Below are positions 47,701 through 57,727 of a DNA stretch of 64,000 nt, piece after piece. Numbering within the stretch: position 1 is the stretch's first letter; each line of letters starts with the position of its first letter. The stretch comes from Bacteroidota bacterium (lineage in GTDB: Bacteria; Bacteroidota; Bacteroidia; Cytophagales; Cyclobacteriaceae). The notes under the pieces are model-generated. The model made no database searches, was not told where the DNA came from, and saw nothing but the letters and a program-made list of their open reading frames with translations. The position numbers were made by a program, and so were the translations under genes. The stretch covers positions 186,001-250,000 of the forward strand of contig JACPVX010000051.1 in NCBI GenBank assembly GCA_016191555.1. Direction: 5' to 3'.

Positions 47701-50700
47701 TAAAACGTACATTCCGATTGAAGGTAACAGGCAATGGAATATCCACTACGTTCACCAATGGCCGTTTCAATTACCAGAGCCCAGGTGATGTTTCAGGAGC
47801 TGAACCTATTGCAAGCTATTCTAGTTTTTGGTATCAGAAAGAGTCAACAGGAATCTGGGTAAAAGTGAATGGTACTGCTCCAGGAACGATTAACACTTCA
47901 CCCACGCTCTCATTCTTTACCGGCCCGACTACCTCACAGCCGTTATCCAATGACACTTACTATTTCACCATCGGAACTCCAGGTGCGTATGGACAAACCT
48001 GGTACAGCTACCAAACAGGAGATTGGAGTAATCCACTTACATGGACTACCGATGGAAGCTCGTTTCCTTTGTATGTCAACCCAACCAACTCTATTCCGGG
48101 ACTGGCCGACAATGTGATTATCAAGTCAGGTAACACGGTTACGATGGATATCAACAACGTAACAATTAATAGCATCAACGTTATTGGTACACTTGATTTA
48201 GTAGCGACAACGGGTCATAACTTCACGACCATCAATGGATCGGGAAAAATAAAAATAGCCGGTGCTACCGATAACTTTCCAGCAGGTACATCCACTAATT
48301 TTATCGACAATGCAGTCGGTGGTACACTCGAAATCAACGGCTCAGGCATTCAGCTTGCCACTCCTCGAACATTCAATAACATGATTGTTAATATGACTGG
48401 AGCTACAGATGCTGCTGTATTGAAAAGCAATTTTACGTTGAATGGAGACTTCACCATCACCAATGGATTATTTCAATTTGAAAATGTTACTGCGCCCGCC
48501 ATCCGAACATTTACGGTAAATGGAAACGTAACGATTTCAAGTACAGGAGGAATTCGTACAGCCAACGCCAACTTGCGTCATGAATTCAATTTATTTGGAG
48601 ACTTTACAAACAATGGAACTGCATATTTTACAAACCGCGTTGTAGCAGATTACACTGGTGCAGAAGCAACTGACGGAATAGTAGATGTTAATATGCGCAG
48701 CGCCAGTAAAGATCAAGCCATCACCTGTAATGGAGTGACTCGCTTTTATCGTCTGGAAATAAACAAAGGTACTGATGATACTTACAAGGCTACCATCACA
48801 GCGGCTGACCCAACTTTCTTTAATTTATTTGGCAAGGCTGATTATGATACCAATACAAATCAAGCTGCCACCAATGATAATGCGCTCGGGCTTATCTTCG
48901 GAACAGTTGAGATCGGACCTAATGTAACCATAGCAGCTCTAAACACAGGTACAGTTAATTATTCTGTTTATCAGGGTTCTCAATTGTGGGTTAATGGAGG
49001 ATCCGTAAGTAAAATTGGCGATGCCTCCGCTAACGGAGCAATTGTTCCCTATGGAAAAGTAAGAGTAACACTTGGCTCTTTAACAGCTGATTGTGGTAGT
49101 GGATTAACTATACGAGAAAGTGGATCTGTGCAAGTGGAAGGTGGAACCCTTACCTCTCGATGTATACGCACATCCGTTTTAGGTACAAGTGCGGTAGGTA
49201 GTTACATTCAATCGGGAGGTACCGTAAACCTTACCGGTATAACAACGGGTGGTATTCAAACAGGATATGCTGAATTAAGCCTTACCTATACAGGTAATGT
49301 GTTTAACATGAGCGGGGGCACACTCACTATCAGAGGAGTTCATAATACTGCTGACCGTGCGGCCATCTTTATTAATTCAGATCCTGCTAACGTCAGCGTG
49401 ACAGGAGGTACTGTCATATTTGAGATTAGTAACAACAACGCATATCGGATTACATCTCGTGCTCCCTTTTGGAACGTGATTTTACGTAAAACAGCGGGAA
49501 CAACTACAGCTATTCAATTGGCTGGAACAACCTCAGGTACAGGTACTTTTCCGGATTTACAAACATTATTAATTCAGCCACTCGTAGTCTTAAACGATCT
49601 TACTATTGAAAGTCCCGTTACGTTTAATACTAACAATGCAGACGTAACTGTTGGTGGAGATTTTGAAATTAAGAATGGTGCGACTTATACATTTGGTACC
49701 AACACAACTACGATCAACGGATCGGGGGTTAGTTCCCTTGTGTTTGGTAACACTGCTACTACCCAATCATTCAATAATTTGGTGATCAACAAAACCAATA
49801 CAACAGATGAGGTGGCAGTCACTTCCGGAAGACCTAGCCCTAGTGCTGCTCTACAAGTAAATGGTACGCTGACGGTTTCAAAAGGTACTTTTAATTATGG
49901 TTCGTTCAATGTTTCAACGAAAAGTACAGTTACTCTCGGCTCTTCAGTGACTGTTGGAAAATTAGCTAGCACAGGTAAGTTGGTGATGGATGGTGCCTCT
50001 GCACAGACATTAAATTCGTCCTTAGCTTCAATCTACAATGTGGAAATCAACAACTCCAGCAACGTAACGCTTGCCACCAATAATCTAACCATTTTGCAAA
50101 CGCTGACTTTAACAGCAGGTAATTTTAATATCGGTATCTTGAAATTGACCTTAAGCGGTTCAACTGCTACGATAGCAGGGTCTTCGTTCAGCGCCACTAA
50201 GATGATTCAAACTGCTGCCAATGCATCTGATGGTGGTTTGGAATTATATCTTGATGCTAATGAAACGCTAACGTTCCCAATTGGCGTGGCCGGTAAATAC
50301 ACTCCTGTTACCGCCACATTTACCTCGTTCAGTGATGATGGTCTAGTGAAGATAAATCCAGTCAACGGAGTTTTACAGACTACGAACTTATCAGGTGGAG
50401 CGGATATACTCGCATACTACTGGCGAGTTGGTTCTTCGAACTTTACAGTTAAACCAACTGTTAGATACACCTTCCAGTATGTCATTGGAGATGTAGGAGG
50501 AGTTGAGGCTAACTATTTTCCTGGAAAAGTTTTGGATAGCAACCCTTTTACCCGATCAAGTGAAACGCCTTCCACGAAAGTGAACACAACAACAAAGGTG
50601 ATTACTTTCAATGGTTCTGGCACTGGCTTTACGCTTGAGGATGCCAACTACACAGCTGGCGGTACAAATCGATTTACTGGGTTGCCAATTGTTTACTACA

Positions 50701-53700
50701 CTCGTGTGTTTGGTGACGGAAATAATATCGCGTGGACAAACGCTAACAACTGGACACTCGGAACTAACGGAGCATTTGCAAAGCATGACTCACGCCAATC
50801 TGCTGCGCCAGACTATCCAAAAGCAGGAGATATTGCAATTGTCGGTTACGTTCCATTTACCGATGTATTAGCCGCAGCGAATTTGGGCAAACCGCATGGT
50901 ATCGCTATTAACAATGGACAAACTATTGACATAGCCGAACTTCGATTTGAACAAATGAAGGATGTATCGAATAACCCGACTGCTCGCAACTATGCTTTCA
51001 ACTTCCAATTCAGACCAACTGTAGTAATCAACAACTATGGTACGCAAGGCCAATTGACGAATGCTAAGGTTTCAGGTGAAGGTATGTTTTGGATTCGTAC
51101 ATCGGCTGGTAATCCGTTATCAGATCCGTCCTTCACAGGTGTTGATTTGGGTTCATTCAATTTACAAGATTCTTCATACGTAGTTTATGAGAATGCCAAC
51201 AATGGATCTATTTATAATAATATGCCTACGTCATTCCCTAACTTAATGATGGCTTCCAATGGATGGGGAAATCAAGATCAGGACACTACGATTCCTAAAA
51301 ACATTACTGTAAATGGCGATTTTGAGTTATTAGGAAATATCAATTTGGTTTTGAGCACAGGAGCTACTGGAGACATCACAGTAAAACGAAAGTTTAGGTT
51401 CTTTAGATCGAATGCAAATGGAAATGACAGTGGTGGTGGAGGTGAATTGCGATTTGGAAATACCGGAACACCTCGCACAATTAATATTCTTGGAGATTTA
51501 TTAATAGGTAATGGTTATGCAGCCATCATACGCGTATTAACTCCTGGGACAACGCCAATTACGCATACAATTAATTTGTATGGAAACTTTACTCAAAGAA
51601 CTACCGCGGGTAATGGATTTAAAGGTGGTGCTGTTGCAACAGAAGATCGAATTAACATGAATTTGCTCGGTTCAAGTTCAATGACACTTACCAACTCAGG
51701 AGGAGATGCGCCACAATTCTATTCGCTGACCGTTAATAAAGGTACTTCAATTGCTACCACCGCTTCGTTCAATTCTCTATTCACGATTGATGGACCTACC
51801 AACGCGGTAGCTAAACCTCTTACACTTACTAATGGTCTTTTCATCATTAACGCAGCAGCTAACATTGTTTTAACTTCGGGAGGCGCTGACTTTAATATTC
51901 CGGCAACGGCAGGATTAGAGGTGAAGGCAGGTACAGTGGCAACGACTACAACCAGCACCAATGCAAACATAACATTGGATGGTTTATTGAGAGTTAGTGG
52001 TGGTACTGTTACTGTAGATGGAGGTGGTGCAACTGATACGAACTATATTCAATATTCAAATTCTGGCAATGCGGCTATCGAAGTAACTGGTGGAACATTA
52101 ACGGTGGCTGGTCAAATTCGGAGAGACTTGACTAGCACTACAGGTATTTTGAAATATACTCAGTCAGCAGGTACTGTACTTGTAGCCAACGAAGGAACCT
52201 CCACGGCAATCAGAGGTGTATTTGAAGTAATCAATCCGGGAAGCCAATTCAATCATTCGGGAGGATCATTTACCATTGTTCGTGGCAATGGAAGTGCATC
52301 TGTTCCATCGTTGTGGTTGGAGCCAGGTTCGACTTCAATTACAGCAGGTTCAACAATTACAATTGGTAACGCCAGCACACCTGCCGGAACTATTGGAATT
52401 AAATCGTTGGCAACGTTGAATAACTTGAATATTGCAGGGTTAGCCGCAAGCACACCACAAGTGAGTTTGTATGTTACGCCACTAACCGTAGCTGGTGACA
52501 TAACGGTTGCCGCAAGCAACACCCTCAATGCGCTGAGTCGCGATCTTACGATTGGTGGGAATTTCACTGTTAACGGTACATACACATCTGGAAACAATAC
52601 AACCACATTTAATAACCCTAGCACTGCTACGATTGGCGGTGTAGTCTCAGCGCTGTCTTTTTATAATTTCACAAAGTCAGGAGTAGGTACTTTAACATTA
52701 GCTAGGGACATTACGGTAAATAGAGATTTGAAATCCAATGCTGGTGTGTTAGCAACGGCAACATTTACAATAAACTTGTTGCGCCATGCGGAAATCAATG
52801 CAACAATTACCAGCACAAGTGGAAGTGGTCTGATATTTGGAAGCACTACTACTCAGCAGCAATTAACTCGCGCAAGCAGTGGAACGGGAACCATGGGTAT
52901 CGTTACAATCAATAACTCCAATGGAGTTATTATTCCAGACGGAAATGGCTATGATTTTAACATCACCACTAATCTAAGATTACAGTCAGGTGTTTTTGAT
53001 ATTGGTGGTAGCTTGCTATCCCTAGGTACCGCTGCTGTAATTACACCTGTTAATCCTTTCTCGGCTGCTAACTTAATCCAAACGAATAGCTCATTCACTG
53101 ATAAGGGAGTTAGAAAGCAGTTCCCAACAAATTATACTACTGACTTCGTGTTTCCGGTAGGCCAGGCATATTACACGCCTATAACATTCAATTTTAGCAG
53201 CGGTAATACAACAGGAAGTTCGGGAACACCAACAATTACAGTACGACCTTCTAATCGAGTACATCCTGTAATTGTAAATGACGATGGAGTTGGTGAGCAA
53301 CCCGATCCGGTTACATTCAATGATTTGAATAATGCATTGCAGTATTATTGGATCATCAGTGCCACGGGTGTTTCTAACACATTTAAATCCAGCATGGCAC
53401 TTCAATACACCCAACCATTGGTAGCGGCCGCAAGTCCTTACTATTCTGAGTCTGATTACATCGCTGCTAGAATACTTACCGATCCATCAGTTAATCCATC
53501 ATTGAACATTACAAAGCTATCCACAGCTGAGGTAAATGAAGGAACGAACACAATAACATTTAATTTCAGTAGTGTTGTGGACGAACGAAGTATTTCAGGA
53601 GAATATTTTGCAGGCGTGGATGTGGCCATACCTAATAATGTACCTACCTACACAACGGTGATGTCAGGAAATGTAGGAGATAATATTTACGACAGCCCGG

Positions 53701-55700
53701 TGTTTGGAGGCATTCCAACAGGATCTCGTGTAATTGTTTCACCAGGTCATACAGTTACTTTCAATACAGGGTCTGTGATTTTATATCAAACAGTAATTAA
53801 CTCCGGTGCTACAGTAATTATTCCTAGTGGTTCAATCGGTCACAGTTTAGGTACTTTATCGGGCACAGGCGATCTTGAAATCGACAGCGATGATGTAAGT
53901 GCTGTCTTACCTGCCGCCATTTACGATACATTCTTTTCATGTGCAGGGGGTGGCTTGATATTCGGTGGTAGCGGTAGCTATGAGATTCTTGGTGGAATTA
54001 CAACTTTGAGAAACCTAACATTGAATGGTACAGGAGATAAGTCGTTGTCAAATAATAATATTACTATTTGTAATGATCTTACAATCAATAATGGAGGATT
54101 CTTCAATTCTTCCAGCCGTACAATTATTGTTCAAAATGATGTATTGCTGAATGCAGGATCGTTTAGCACCTCTGCAGGTACGCTGACGATTACTAGGGAT
54201 TTAACACAAACAAGCGGTGCTTTTGATGGAGGAACTGGAGGAACAAAAACGATAGGTAGAAATCTGACCATAAATGGCGGAAGTTTTACACCTGGTTCCG
54301 GCAGCGCCAACATTATTCGAGTGAATGGAAATATGACCGTGAGTAATGCTGCAACGATCTCTACTGGCACAGGTGGAGCAACTGGTCAACGATTCACTTT
54401 TGGTGGAACAGTGGCTCAAGTACTCACAGGAGATTTTACCTCCAGCAGAGCATTTAACCGTTTAGAGATCAGTAATAGTGCTGGCTTGACTTTTGCAGGC
54501 GATGTGACTTTGATCAGCCAACTTATACTAACGAATGGCTTAATAACACCTGGAAGCAACCGATTCTTATTGACGAGTACCGCCACTGCCTCACCGACTG
54601 CAGGTAGCGCTACCTCATTTGTTAATGGTAAACTTTATAAGACAGTAGCTAGCGGAGGTAGTGGATTTACTTTTCCAATAGGTAAATCATCGCGTTGGAG
54701 AAGTGGAGCTGTATTATCTGTTTCTTCGAATGGTGTAACCTGGGATATGGAGTATTTTAGCGGTACTTCAACTGGCGCAGTCGCTGCGGCACCTCCTCCA
54801 CGGAGTAATCCAGTTAATAATTTGACCTCCTCTGATCCTCTGGTACTAAGATTATCGAATGCCGAGTACTGGAAAGTTTCAGATGGTTCAGCCACATCAA
54901 ATGGTCGCTCAGCTCGCGTTGGATTAAGTTGGGGTATTGAAAGTGATGTTTCAGCTAATTTGGCACAGCGAGAAGCTATGAAAGTAATGAGTTGGAATGG
55001 AACCAATTGGACAAATAATGGTGGTACTAATTTCCAACCAGGTGGGGCGCACACGCAAACACGTGGAACTTTTGAATCAACTGCGACATTGTCATTTAGT
55101 GAAAATATAGTGACATTAGGTTCAACTGAGATTGCGAATGCGTTGCCAGTTAATTTGATAAAGTTTGAAGGTAGTATCCTCGGCTCGATCGCTAGCCTCT
55201 ATTGGGAAACAGCGTCAGAATTGAATAATGAGTATTTTGAACTACAACATTCCTTGGACGGATCAGAATTTATACCAGTTGGAAGAAGAGAGGGGAAAGG
55301 AACTACTAACCAAAAGTCAGAGTACTATTTTGAACATCGCAACCTTACCAAAGGAGTGAACTATTATCGATTGCTACAATCTGATTTTGATGGTAAAGTT
55401 TCGTATAGCGATGTAATTAGCTTAGAGTACGATGGCGCTACTCCACTCATCGCTTTCTTATTTCCTAATCCAACAACGCATCAGAATATAAATATTGAAT
55501 TAGTCAATGCTACTAGCCAGAATGTAAACGTAAGAATCTTTGATATGACTGGTAAAACTATTCTGACTTCCGTTATTAACTCTGAAGATTTGGAATCAAT
55601 TATTTCTTTGAAGTCAAGCGAATTAAAATCAGGAGTTTATATAGTTGAAGTTGTTCAAGGTTCTCAACGAATAACAAAACGATTGGTCATCAGGAATTAA
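44790..55700 (+). CDS. Giant repetitive T9SS-secreted surface protein
   Basis: About 3636 aa from the ATG at 44790, chosen because it opens a signal peptide (KKSVRFSLILSIFLTSFLSH); an in-frame ATG at 44766 is possible. The N-terminal module (residues 27-110, NWTATANWQRWNG) is followed by an array of about 98-residue repeats (45141-47090), then long stretches of beta-helix-like G/T/N/S-rich repeats (motifs NGGTFTPG, LTLTAG, NNLVINK). Further modules of the type SYQTGDWSNPLTWTTDG recur at about residues 1070, 1980 and 2950, each before a FPIG-containing block. The end is a T9SS sorting domain (from about 3550, FLFPNPTTHQN to RLVIRN). Probably a filamentous adhesin; ligand unknown. Confidence 0.92.
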   Translation: MKKSVRFSLILSIFLTSFLSHVAFSQTTGDYQSNAASFNWTATANWQRWNGSAWVSNPAEGYPGQNASGIAGTVTILNTHTVTLNVNPAQSIGNLILASGSTFAGGNNTLTLSGNFTNNGGTFTVATSTITFNGTGAQAINGTVASQSFNNIIVNKASGALSVGGSITTVSVASFTQTLGDFNAPATLNITSAFTLTAGNFSAGSNLNINGGNFANNGGTFVPNTGSVTFTSGAAQAINGTAVTQTFNNLVINKSGNTLTVGGSTTTLNVNNLTRTLGNFTAPATLNVSGTITLTAGTFTAGTNTNLSGDFINDGGTFTPGANTVTFNGSGAQTISGAVATQTFGNVIINKAGGAVSVGGSTTTVNVAAFTQTLGDFNAPATLAATGAVTLTAGTFTAGANLNISGASFTNNGATFVPGAGAVTFTGGAAQQINGTPATQTFNNLVINKSANTLSVGGSTTTLNVNNLTRTLGTFAAPATVSVSGSLTLTAGTYTAGATTNVAGSIINTAGTFTAGANTNVGGDFTNNGGTFTPGGNTVTFNGTGAQAINGTAVTQTFSAIIINKTSGAVTVGGSLTTINATTFTQTLGDFSGPATLSVSAGITLTAGTHTAGAAINITGGNFTNNNGATFVPGSNTLTFSSGAAQAINGTLVAQTLGNIIVNKGGGSTLSVGGGTTTLNTAAFTLTAGNFTAPTTFYATGAFTLTAGTFTASTNTNLDGDFINNGGTFSPGTFTVTFGGSGTKTITGSNATIASFYDLVISSGTVVYGSSAVNRTINVLDNLTITGGSFLSGTTVGNAHIINLTGSLQNDGTIDFSANSATAHRIVFTGAGAKTISGAGSTTFQNIVMSTTASAVVNVNANTRINGTLSWTADGLLILGANDITFGNTASATSPTANRYIQVNGTSTSTSQVVKVSNATTASWQFLFPIGTATNGYTPLDLTTATITNAPTINSRLAAKVILGVDEPGKLKRTFRLKVTGNGISTTFTNGRFNYQSPGDVSGAEPIASYSSFWYQKESTGIWVKVNGTAPGTINTSPTLSFFTGPTTSQPLSNDTYYFTIGTPGAYGQTWYSYQTGDWSNPLTWTTDGSSFPLYVNPTNSIPGLADNVIIKSGNTVTMDINNVTINSINVIGTLDLVATTGHNFTTINGSGKIKIAGATDNFPAGTSTNFIDNAVGGTLEINGSGIQLATPRTFNNMIVNMTGATDAAVLKSNFTLNGDFTITNGLFQFENVTAPAIRTFTVNGNVTISSTGGIRTANANLRHEFNLFGDFTNNGTAYFTNRVVADYTGAEATDGIVDVNMRSASKDQAITCNGVTRFYRLEINKGTDDTYKATITAADPTFFNLFGKADYDTNTNQAATNDNALGLIFGTVEIGPNVTIAALNTGTVNYSVYQGSQLWVNGGSVSKIGDASANGAIVPYGKVRVTLGSLTADCGSGLTIRESGSVQVEGGTLTSRCIRTSVLGTSAVGSYIQSGGTVNLTGITTGGIQTGYAELSLTYTGNVFNMSGGTLTIRGVHNTADRAAIFINSDPANVSVTGGTVIFEISNNNAYRITSRAPFWNVILRKTAGTTTAIQLAGTTSGTGTFPDLQTLLIQPLVVLNDLTIESPVTFNTNNADVTVGGDFEIKNGATYTFGTNTTTINGSGVSSLVFGNTATTQSFNNLVINKTNTTDEVAVTSGRPSPSAALQVNGTLTVSKGTFNYGSFNVSTKSTVTLGSSVTVGKLASTGKLVMDGASAQTLNSSLASIYNVEINNSSNVTLATNNLTILQTLTLTAGNFNIGILKLTLSGSTATIAGSSFSATKMIQTAANASDGGLELYLDANETLTFPIGVAGKYTPVTATFTSFSDDGLVKINPVNGVLQTTNLSGGADILAYYWRVGSSNFTVKPTVRYTFQYVIGDVGGVEANYFPGKVLDSNPFTRSSETPSTKVNTTTKVITFNGSGTGFTLEDANYTAGGTNRFTGLPIVYYTRVFGDGNNIAWTNANNWTLGTNGAFAKHDSRQSAAPDYPKAGDIAIVGYVPFTDVLAAANLGKPHGIAINNGQTIDIAELRFEQMKDVSNNPTARNYAFNFQFRPTVVINNYGTQGQLTNAKVSGEGMFWIRTSAGNPLSDPSFTGVDLGSFNLQDSSYVVYENANNGSIYNNMPTSFPNLMMASNGWGNQDQDTTIPKNITVNGDFELLGNINLVLSTGATGDITVKRKFRFFRSNANGNDSGGGGELRFGNTGTPRTINILGDLLIGNGYAAIIRVLTPGTTPITHTINLYGNFTQRTTAGNGFKGGAVATEDRINMNLLGSSSMTLTNSGGDAPQFYSLTVNKGTSIATTASFNSLFTIDGPTNAVAKPLTLTNGLFIINAAANIVLTSGGADFNIPATAGLEVKAGTVATTTTSTNANITLDGLLRVSGGTVTVDGGGATDTNYIQYSNSGNAAIEVTGGTLTVAGQIRRDLTSTTGILKYTQSAGTVLVANEGTSTAIRGVFEVINPGSQFNHSGGSFTIVRGNGSASVPSLWLEPGSTSITAGSTITIGNASTPAGTIGIKSLATLNNLNIAGLAASTPQVSLYVTPLTVAGDITVAASNTLNALSRDLTIGGNFTVNGTYTSGNNTTTFNNPSTATIGGVVSALSFYNFTKSGVGTLTLARDITVNRDLKSNAGVLATATFTINLLRHAEINATITSTSGSGLIFGSTTTQQQLTRASSGTGTMGIVTINNSNGVIIPDGNGYDFNITTNLRLQSGVFDIGGSLLSLGTAAVITPVNPFSAANLIQTNSSFTDKGVRKQFPTNYTTDFVFPVGQAYYTPITFNFSSGNTTGSSGTPTITVRPSNRVHPVIVNDDGVGEQPDPVTFNDLNNALQYYWIISATGVSNTFKSSMALQYTQPLVAAASPYYSESDYIAARILTDPSVNPSLNITKLSTAEVNEGTNTITFNFSSVVDERSISGEYFAGVDVAIPNNVPTYTTVMSGNVGDNIYDSPVFGGIPTGSRVIVSPGHTVTFNTGSVILYQTVINSGATVIIPSGSIGHSLGTLSGTGDLEIDSDDVSAVLPAAIYDTFFSCAGGGLIFGGSGSYEILGGITTLRNLTLNGTGDKSLSNNNITICNDLTINNGGFFNSSSRTIIVQNDVLLNAGSFSTSAGTLTITRDLTQTSGAFDGGTGGTKTIGRNLTINGGSFTPGSGSANIIRVNGNMTVSNAATISTGTGGATGQRFTFGGTVAQVLTGDFTSSRAFNRLEISNSAGLTFAGDVTLISQLILTNGLITPGSNRFLLTSTATASPTAGSATSFVNGKLYKTVASGGSGFTFPIGKSSRWRSGAVLSVSSNGVTWDMEYFSGTSTGAVAAAPPPRSNPVNNLTSSDPLVLRLSNAEYWKVSDGSATSNGRSARVGLSWGIESDVSANLAQREAMKVMSWNGTNWTNNGGTNFQPGGAHTQTRGTFESTATLSFSENIVTLGSTEIANALPVNLIKFEGSILGSIASLYWETASELNNEYFELQHSLDGSEFIPVGRREGKGTTNQKSEYYFEHRNLTKGVNYYRLLQSDFDGKVSYSDVISLEYDGATPLIAFLFPNPTTHQNINIELVNATSQNVNVRIFDMTGKTILTSVINSEDLESIISLKSSELKSGVYIVEVVQGSQRITKRLVIRN
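45141..47090 (+). repeat. Coding tandem repeats of about 294 bp in alternating A/B types
   Basis: Anchored on the N-N-G-(G/A)-T-F motif, copies start at 45141, 45435, 45726, 46020, 46368, 46665 and 46959, giving periods of 294, 291, 294, 348, 297 and 294 bp. Copies 1, 3 and 5 carry FTQTLGDF (type A); copies 2 and 4 carry LNVNNLTRTLG (type B); copy 6 is a diverged B and copy 7 a partial A. Copy 4 has an extra 18-residue internal duplication (NTAGTFTAGANTNV). The unit of amplification was therefore probably the A+B pair of about 588 bp. Confidence 0.85.
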
Positions 55701-55715
55701 GAGTTAGTAAACTTC

Positions 55716-55747
55716 AAAAAAAGTGGGTAGTAATACCCACTTTTTTT
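55716..55747. terminator. Bidirectional intrinsic terminator after the giant gene and the ada-like gene
   Basis: AAAAAAAGTGGGTA and TACCCACTTTTTTT form a perfect 14-bp stem around a GTAA loop, with A-runs and T-runs on either side so that it works on both strands. It lies between the convergent giant gene and ada-like gene. Confidence 0.92.
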
Positions 55748-55772
55748 ATGAGTAATAAATTTTGCCAATTTA

Positions 55773-56624
55773 TTACTCAATTATCTTTTTGGCCATTTCC
55801 CAGCCAATAATGCTTTTTTTGCGAGTAGCATCCCATCGATATTCACCTAAGATGCCATCCTTTCGAATCACTCTATGACAGGGAATTAGATATGCAATGT
55901 GATTCGAGCCTACTGCAGAACCTACCGCTTGCATGGCTTTAGGACTATTTATTTGCCGTGCAATGTTTTGGTAGGTAGTTACTTCGCCTAATGGCAAACG
56001 AAGGAGAGCTTCCCATACTTTTATTTGAAAGTTAGTTCCCTTGACAAAGACGTGCAGTTTCTTTCCATGATTCATTGGCTGAAAGATTGATTGAATAAGT
56101 CCTTTTGTTGTTTCTTGGCGCTGATGGAAAATAGAATTATTCCAATGCTCTTTCATTCTTTTTAATTCAAAATTGGGATCTTCATCTGTAGCTAGAAAAG
56201 AAAGCCAACAAATGCCACGTTCAGTAATACCAATAAGAGCTACTCCAAATGGCGTGGCATGAAATCCATAGTCGATGTGAATGCCAGAGCCATGAAGTTT
56301 GTATTCTTGTGGGGTAACCCCCTCCAACGTAGTAAATAAGTCGTAAACACGAGATTGACTAGAAAGCCCTGCGTCAGTGGCAGCCTCAATAATATTTTTA
56401 GCGTTTTCTAATTTGTTTTTTAAAAAACCAACAGTTAGAAATTGTAAAAATCGCTTCGGGCTTATGCCTGCCCATTCAGTGAATAATCGTTGGAAATGAA
56501 ATGGGCTTAAATGTACTTTTTCGGCTACATCATCTAATTCAGGTTGTTGCTGAAAATTTTTTTCTAGATAAATGATAGCTTGTTCAATTCGTTGGTAGTT
56601 GAAGGTGTTTTCTTCTTTATTCAT
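55773..56624 (-). CDS. Ada-like AraC regulator fused to O6-alkylguanine-DNA alkyltransferase
   Basis: 283 aa. An AraC-type helix-turn-helix domain (about residues 8-108, LDDVAEKVHLSPFHFQRLF) is followed by the ribonuclease-like and methyltransferase domains of Ogt/Ada (about 115-280), with the acceptor cysteine in LIPCHRVIR (about residue 248). It equals E. coli Ada without the N-terminal metal-binding methyl-phosphotriester domain. A separate gene 43 bp upstream encodes a protein resembling that missing domain. The fusion can repair O6-methylguanine and regulate the adaptive response; how it senses damage without the N-terminal domain is the open point. Confidence 0.93.
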   Translation of the reverse strand: MNKEENTFNYQRIEQAIIYLEKNFQQQPELDDVAEKVHLSPFHFQRLFTEWAGISPKRFLQFLTVGFLKNKLENAKNIIEAATDAGLSSQSRVYDLFTTLEGVTPQEYKLHGSGIHIDYGFHATPFGVALIGITERGICWLSFLATDEDPNFELKRMKEHWNNSIFHQRQETTKGLIQSIFQPMNHGKKLHVFVKGTNFQIKVWEALLRLPLGEVTTYQNIARQINSPKAMQAVGSAVGSNHIAYLIPCHRVIRKDGILGEYRWDATRKKSIIGWEMAKKIIE

Positions 56625-56667
56625 AACGATAAAGTTAATTTATTTTGATCATGTAAAGATGTGGACA

Positions 56668-56931
56668 TCACCGTAGATGCTCAACCCGCTTATTGCTATT
56701 TTTCCAATTCTGATATTCGGTCTTCATACAATGCCCACATGGGCGGTAGCCGTTTTGCTTAGCTTCTTCAACGGAAGTAAAGAACACGCGATTCTGTCTA
56801 TTCATTCTTTTACCTGCTTGACAATGTAATTTGCCGTAAATCTTAGCCCTGACATACCCTGCAAATTGAATTCTTCTAAGACGAATTTGGCGATGTAATT
56901 CTTTTGCCTTAAGGGAAGAATGATAAAACAT
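56668..56931 (-). CDS. Ada metal-binding-domain-like small protein
   Basis: 87 aa from the ATG at 56931, preferred because MFYHSSLKAKELHRQI is the usual opening of this Bacteroidetes group; the frame extends to 56979, overlapping the next gene. The C-terminal half matches the Ada zinc domain: KIYGKLHCQAGKRMNRQNRV and GYRPCGHC. Of the four zinc cysteines of Ada (C38, C42, C69, C72) only three are present; the C42 position reads K (HCQAGK), although the C38 acceptor equivalent is kept. It is in one operon with the Ada-like regulator and a 2OG oxygenase gene. It may be a separate damage sensor or have another role. Confidence 0.8.
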   Translation of the reverse strand: MFYHSSLKAKELHRQIRLRRIQFAGYVRAKIYGKLHCQAGKRMNRQNRVFFTSVEEAKQNGYRPCGHCMKTEYQNWKNSNKRVEHLR

Positions 56932-56944
56932 GAATATTTTAGAA

Positions 56945-57634
56945 TTAGATAGCATCATGAAAAATGATTCCGAGCGCATATCGCACTCCGGAGCGTATGG
57001 TACTTACCCCATGTTTTATATTAGCTTTATAGTATCCTTTGCTGCCTTTGACTGGTTTGAAGTTAGTAGTGAAGATGAGGGCATCACCTTTATTAAGATT
57101 GATGACTTCTGCTTTCGATTGAGCCCGCGGCACTTGTTCAACTAGCACGAACTCGCCTCCGGTAAAATCAACGCCAGGCTGACTTAGCACGATAACCATT
57201 TGAAATGGAAAGAAAACTTCTCCATATAAATCTTGATGAAGTGTGTTGTATCCGCCTTTTTGGTATTTAAGGATTAATGGAGTAGGGCGCAGTTGATTTT
57301 TAGAGTGACATAGCGAAATCAATTCGTGATGGCTGGTTGGAAATTCTTTGTTTATTCCTAAATGTCCCATCCAGTTATTGGCAACTTCTACTAACAGTGG
57401 ATAGATTCTTTCACGCATCTTTTGTATATCATCTGGAAGCGGATACGTGAAATATTTATAAAGCCCTTTGCCAAAACGGTACCGTTCCATATCAACACTA
57501 CTTCTGTAAAGTTCATTCTTATCAAAATTGTGAATCAAGGAATCGCCAAGGTAATCGGAAAGATAGTTCTGGATAATAGCATAACCACTCTCTTGTAGTG
57601 ACTTGTGTAGTTCAGTGGCATCAATCTCTTTCAT
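56945..57634 (-). CDS. 2-oxoglutarate-Fe(II) dioxygenase family protein
   Basis: 229 aa from the ATG at 57634 (an upstream ATG at 57670 adds 12 residues with no family look). Iron ligands: H-x-D in YNTLHQDLYGEVFF (about residue 132) and the distal histidine in NIKHGVSTIRSG (about 206), followed by the 2-oxoglutarate arginine in VRYALGIIFH. The GGEFVLVEQVPRAQSK segment is typical of this subgroup, which is not AlkB but is found beside Ada-like genes in many bacteria. It precedes the Ada-metal-domain gene by 13 bp and diverges from alkA, so a role in alkylation damage is likely. Substrate unknown. Confidence 0.87.
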   Translation of the reverse strand: MKEIDATELHKSLQESGYAIIQNYLSDYLGDSLIHNFDKNELYRSSVDMERYRFGKGLYKYFTYPLPDDIQKMRERIYPLLVEVANNWMGHLGINKEFPTSHHELISLCHSKNQLRPTPLILKYQKGGYNTLHQDLYGEVFFPFQMVIVLSQPGVDFTGGEFVLVEQVPRAQSKAEVINLNKGDALIFTTNFKPVKGSKGYYKANIKHGVSTIRSGVRYALGIIFHDAI

Positions 57635-57727
57635 AGAATAAAGATGAAGCTGATCCGAGAAATATGCCACCCGATTCTTGCTAAATTATTGGAGGTTTTA
57701 ATGCTGTAATTTTTATACTATTGTCTC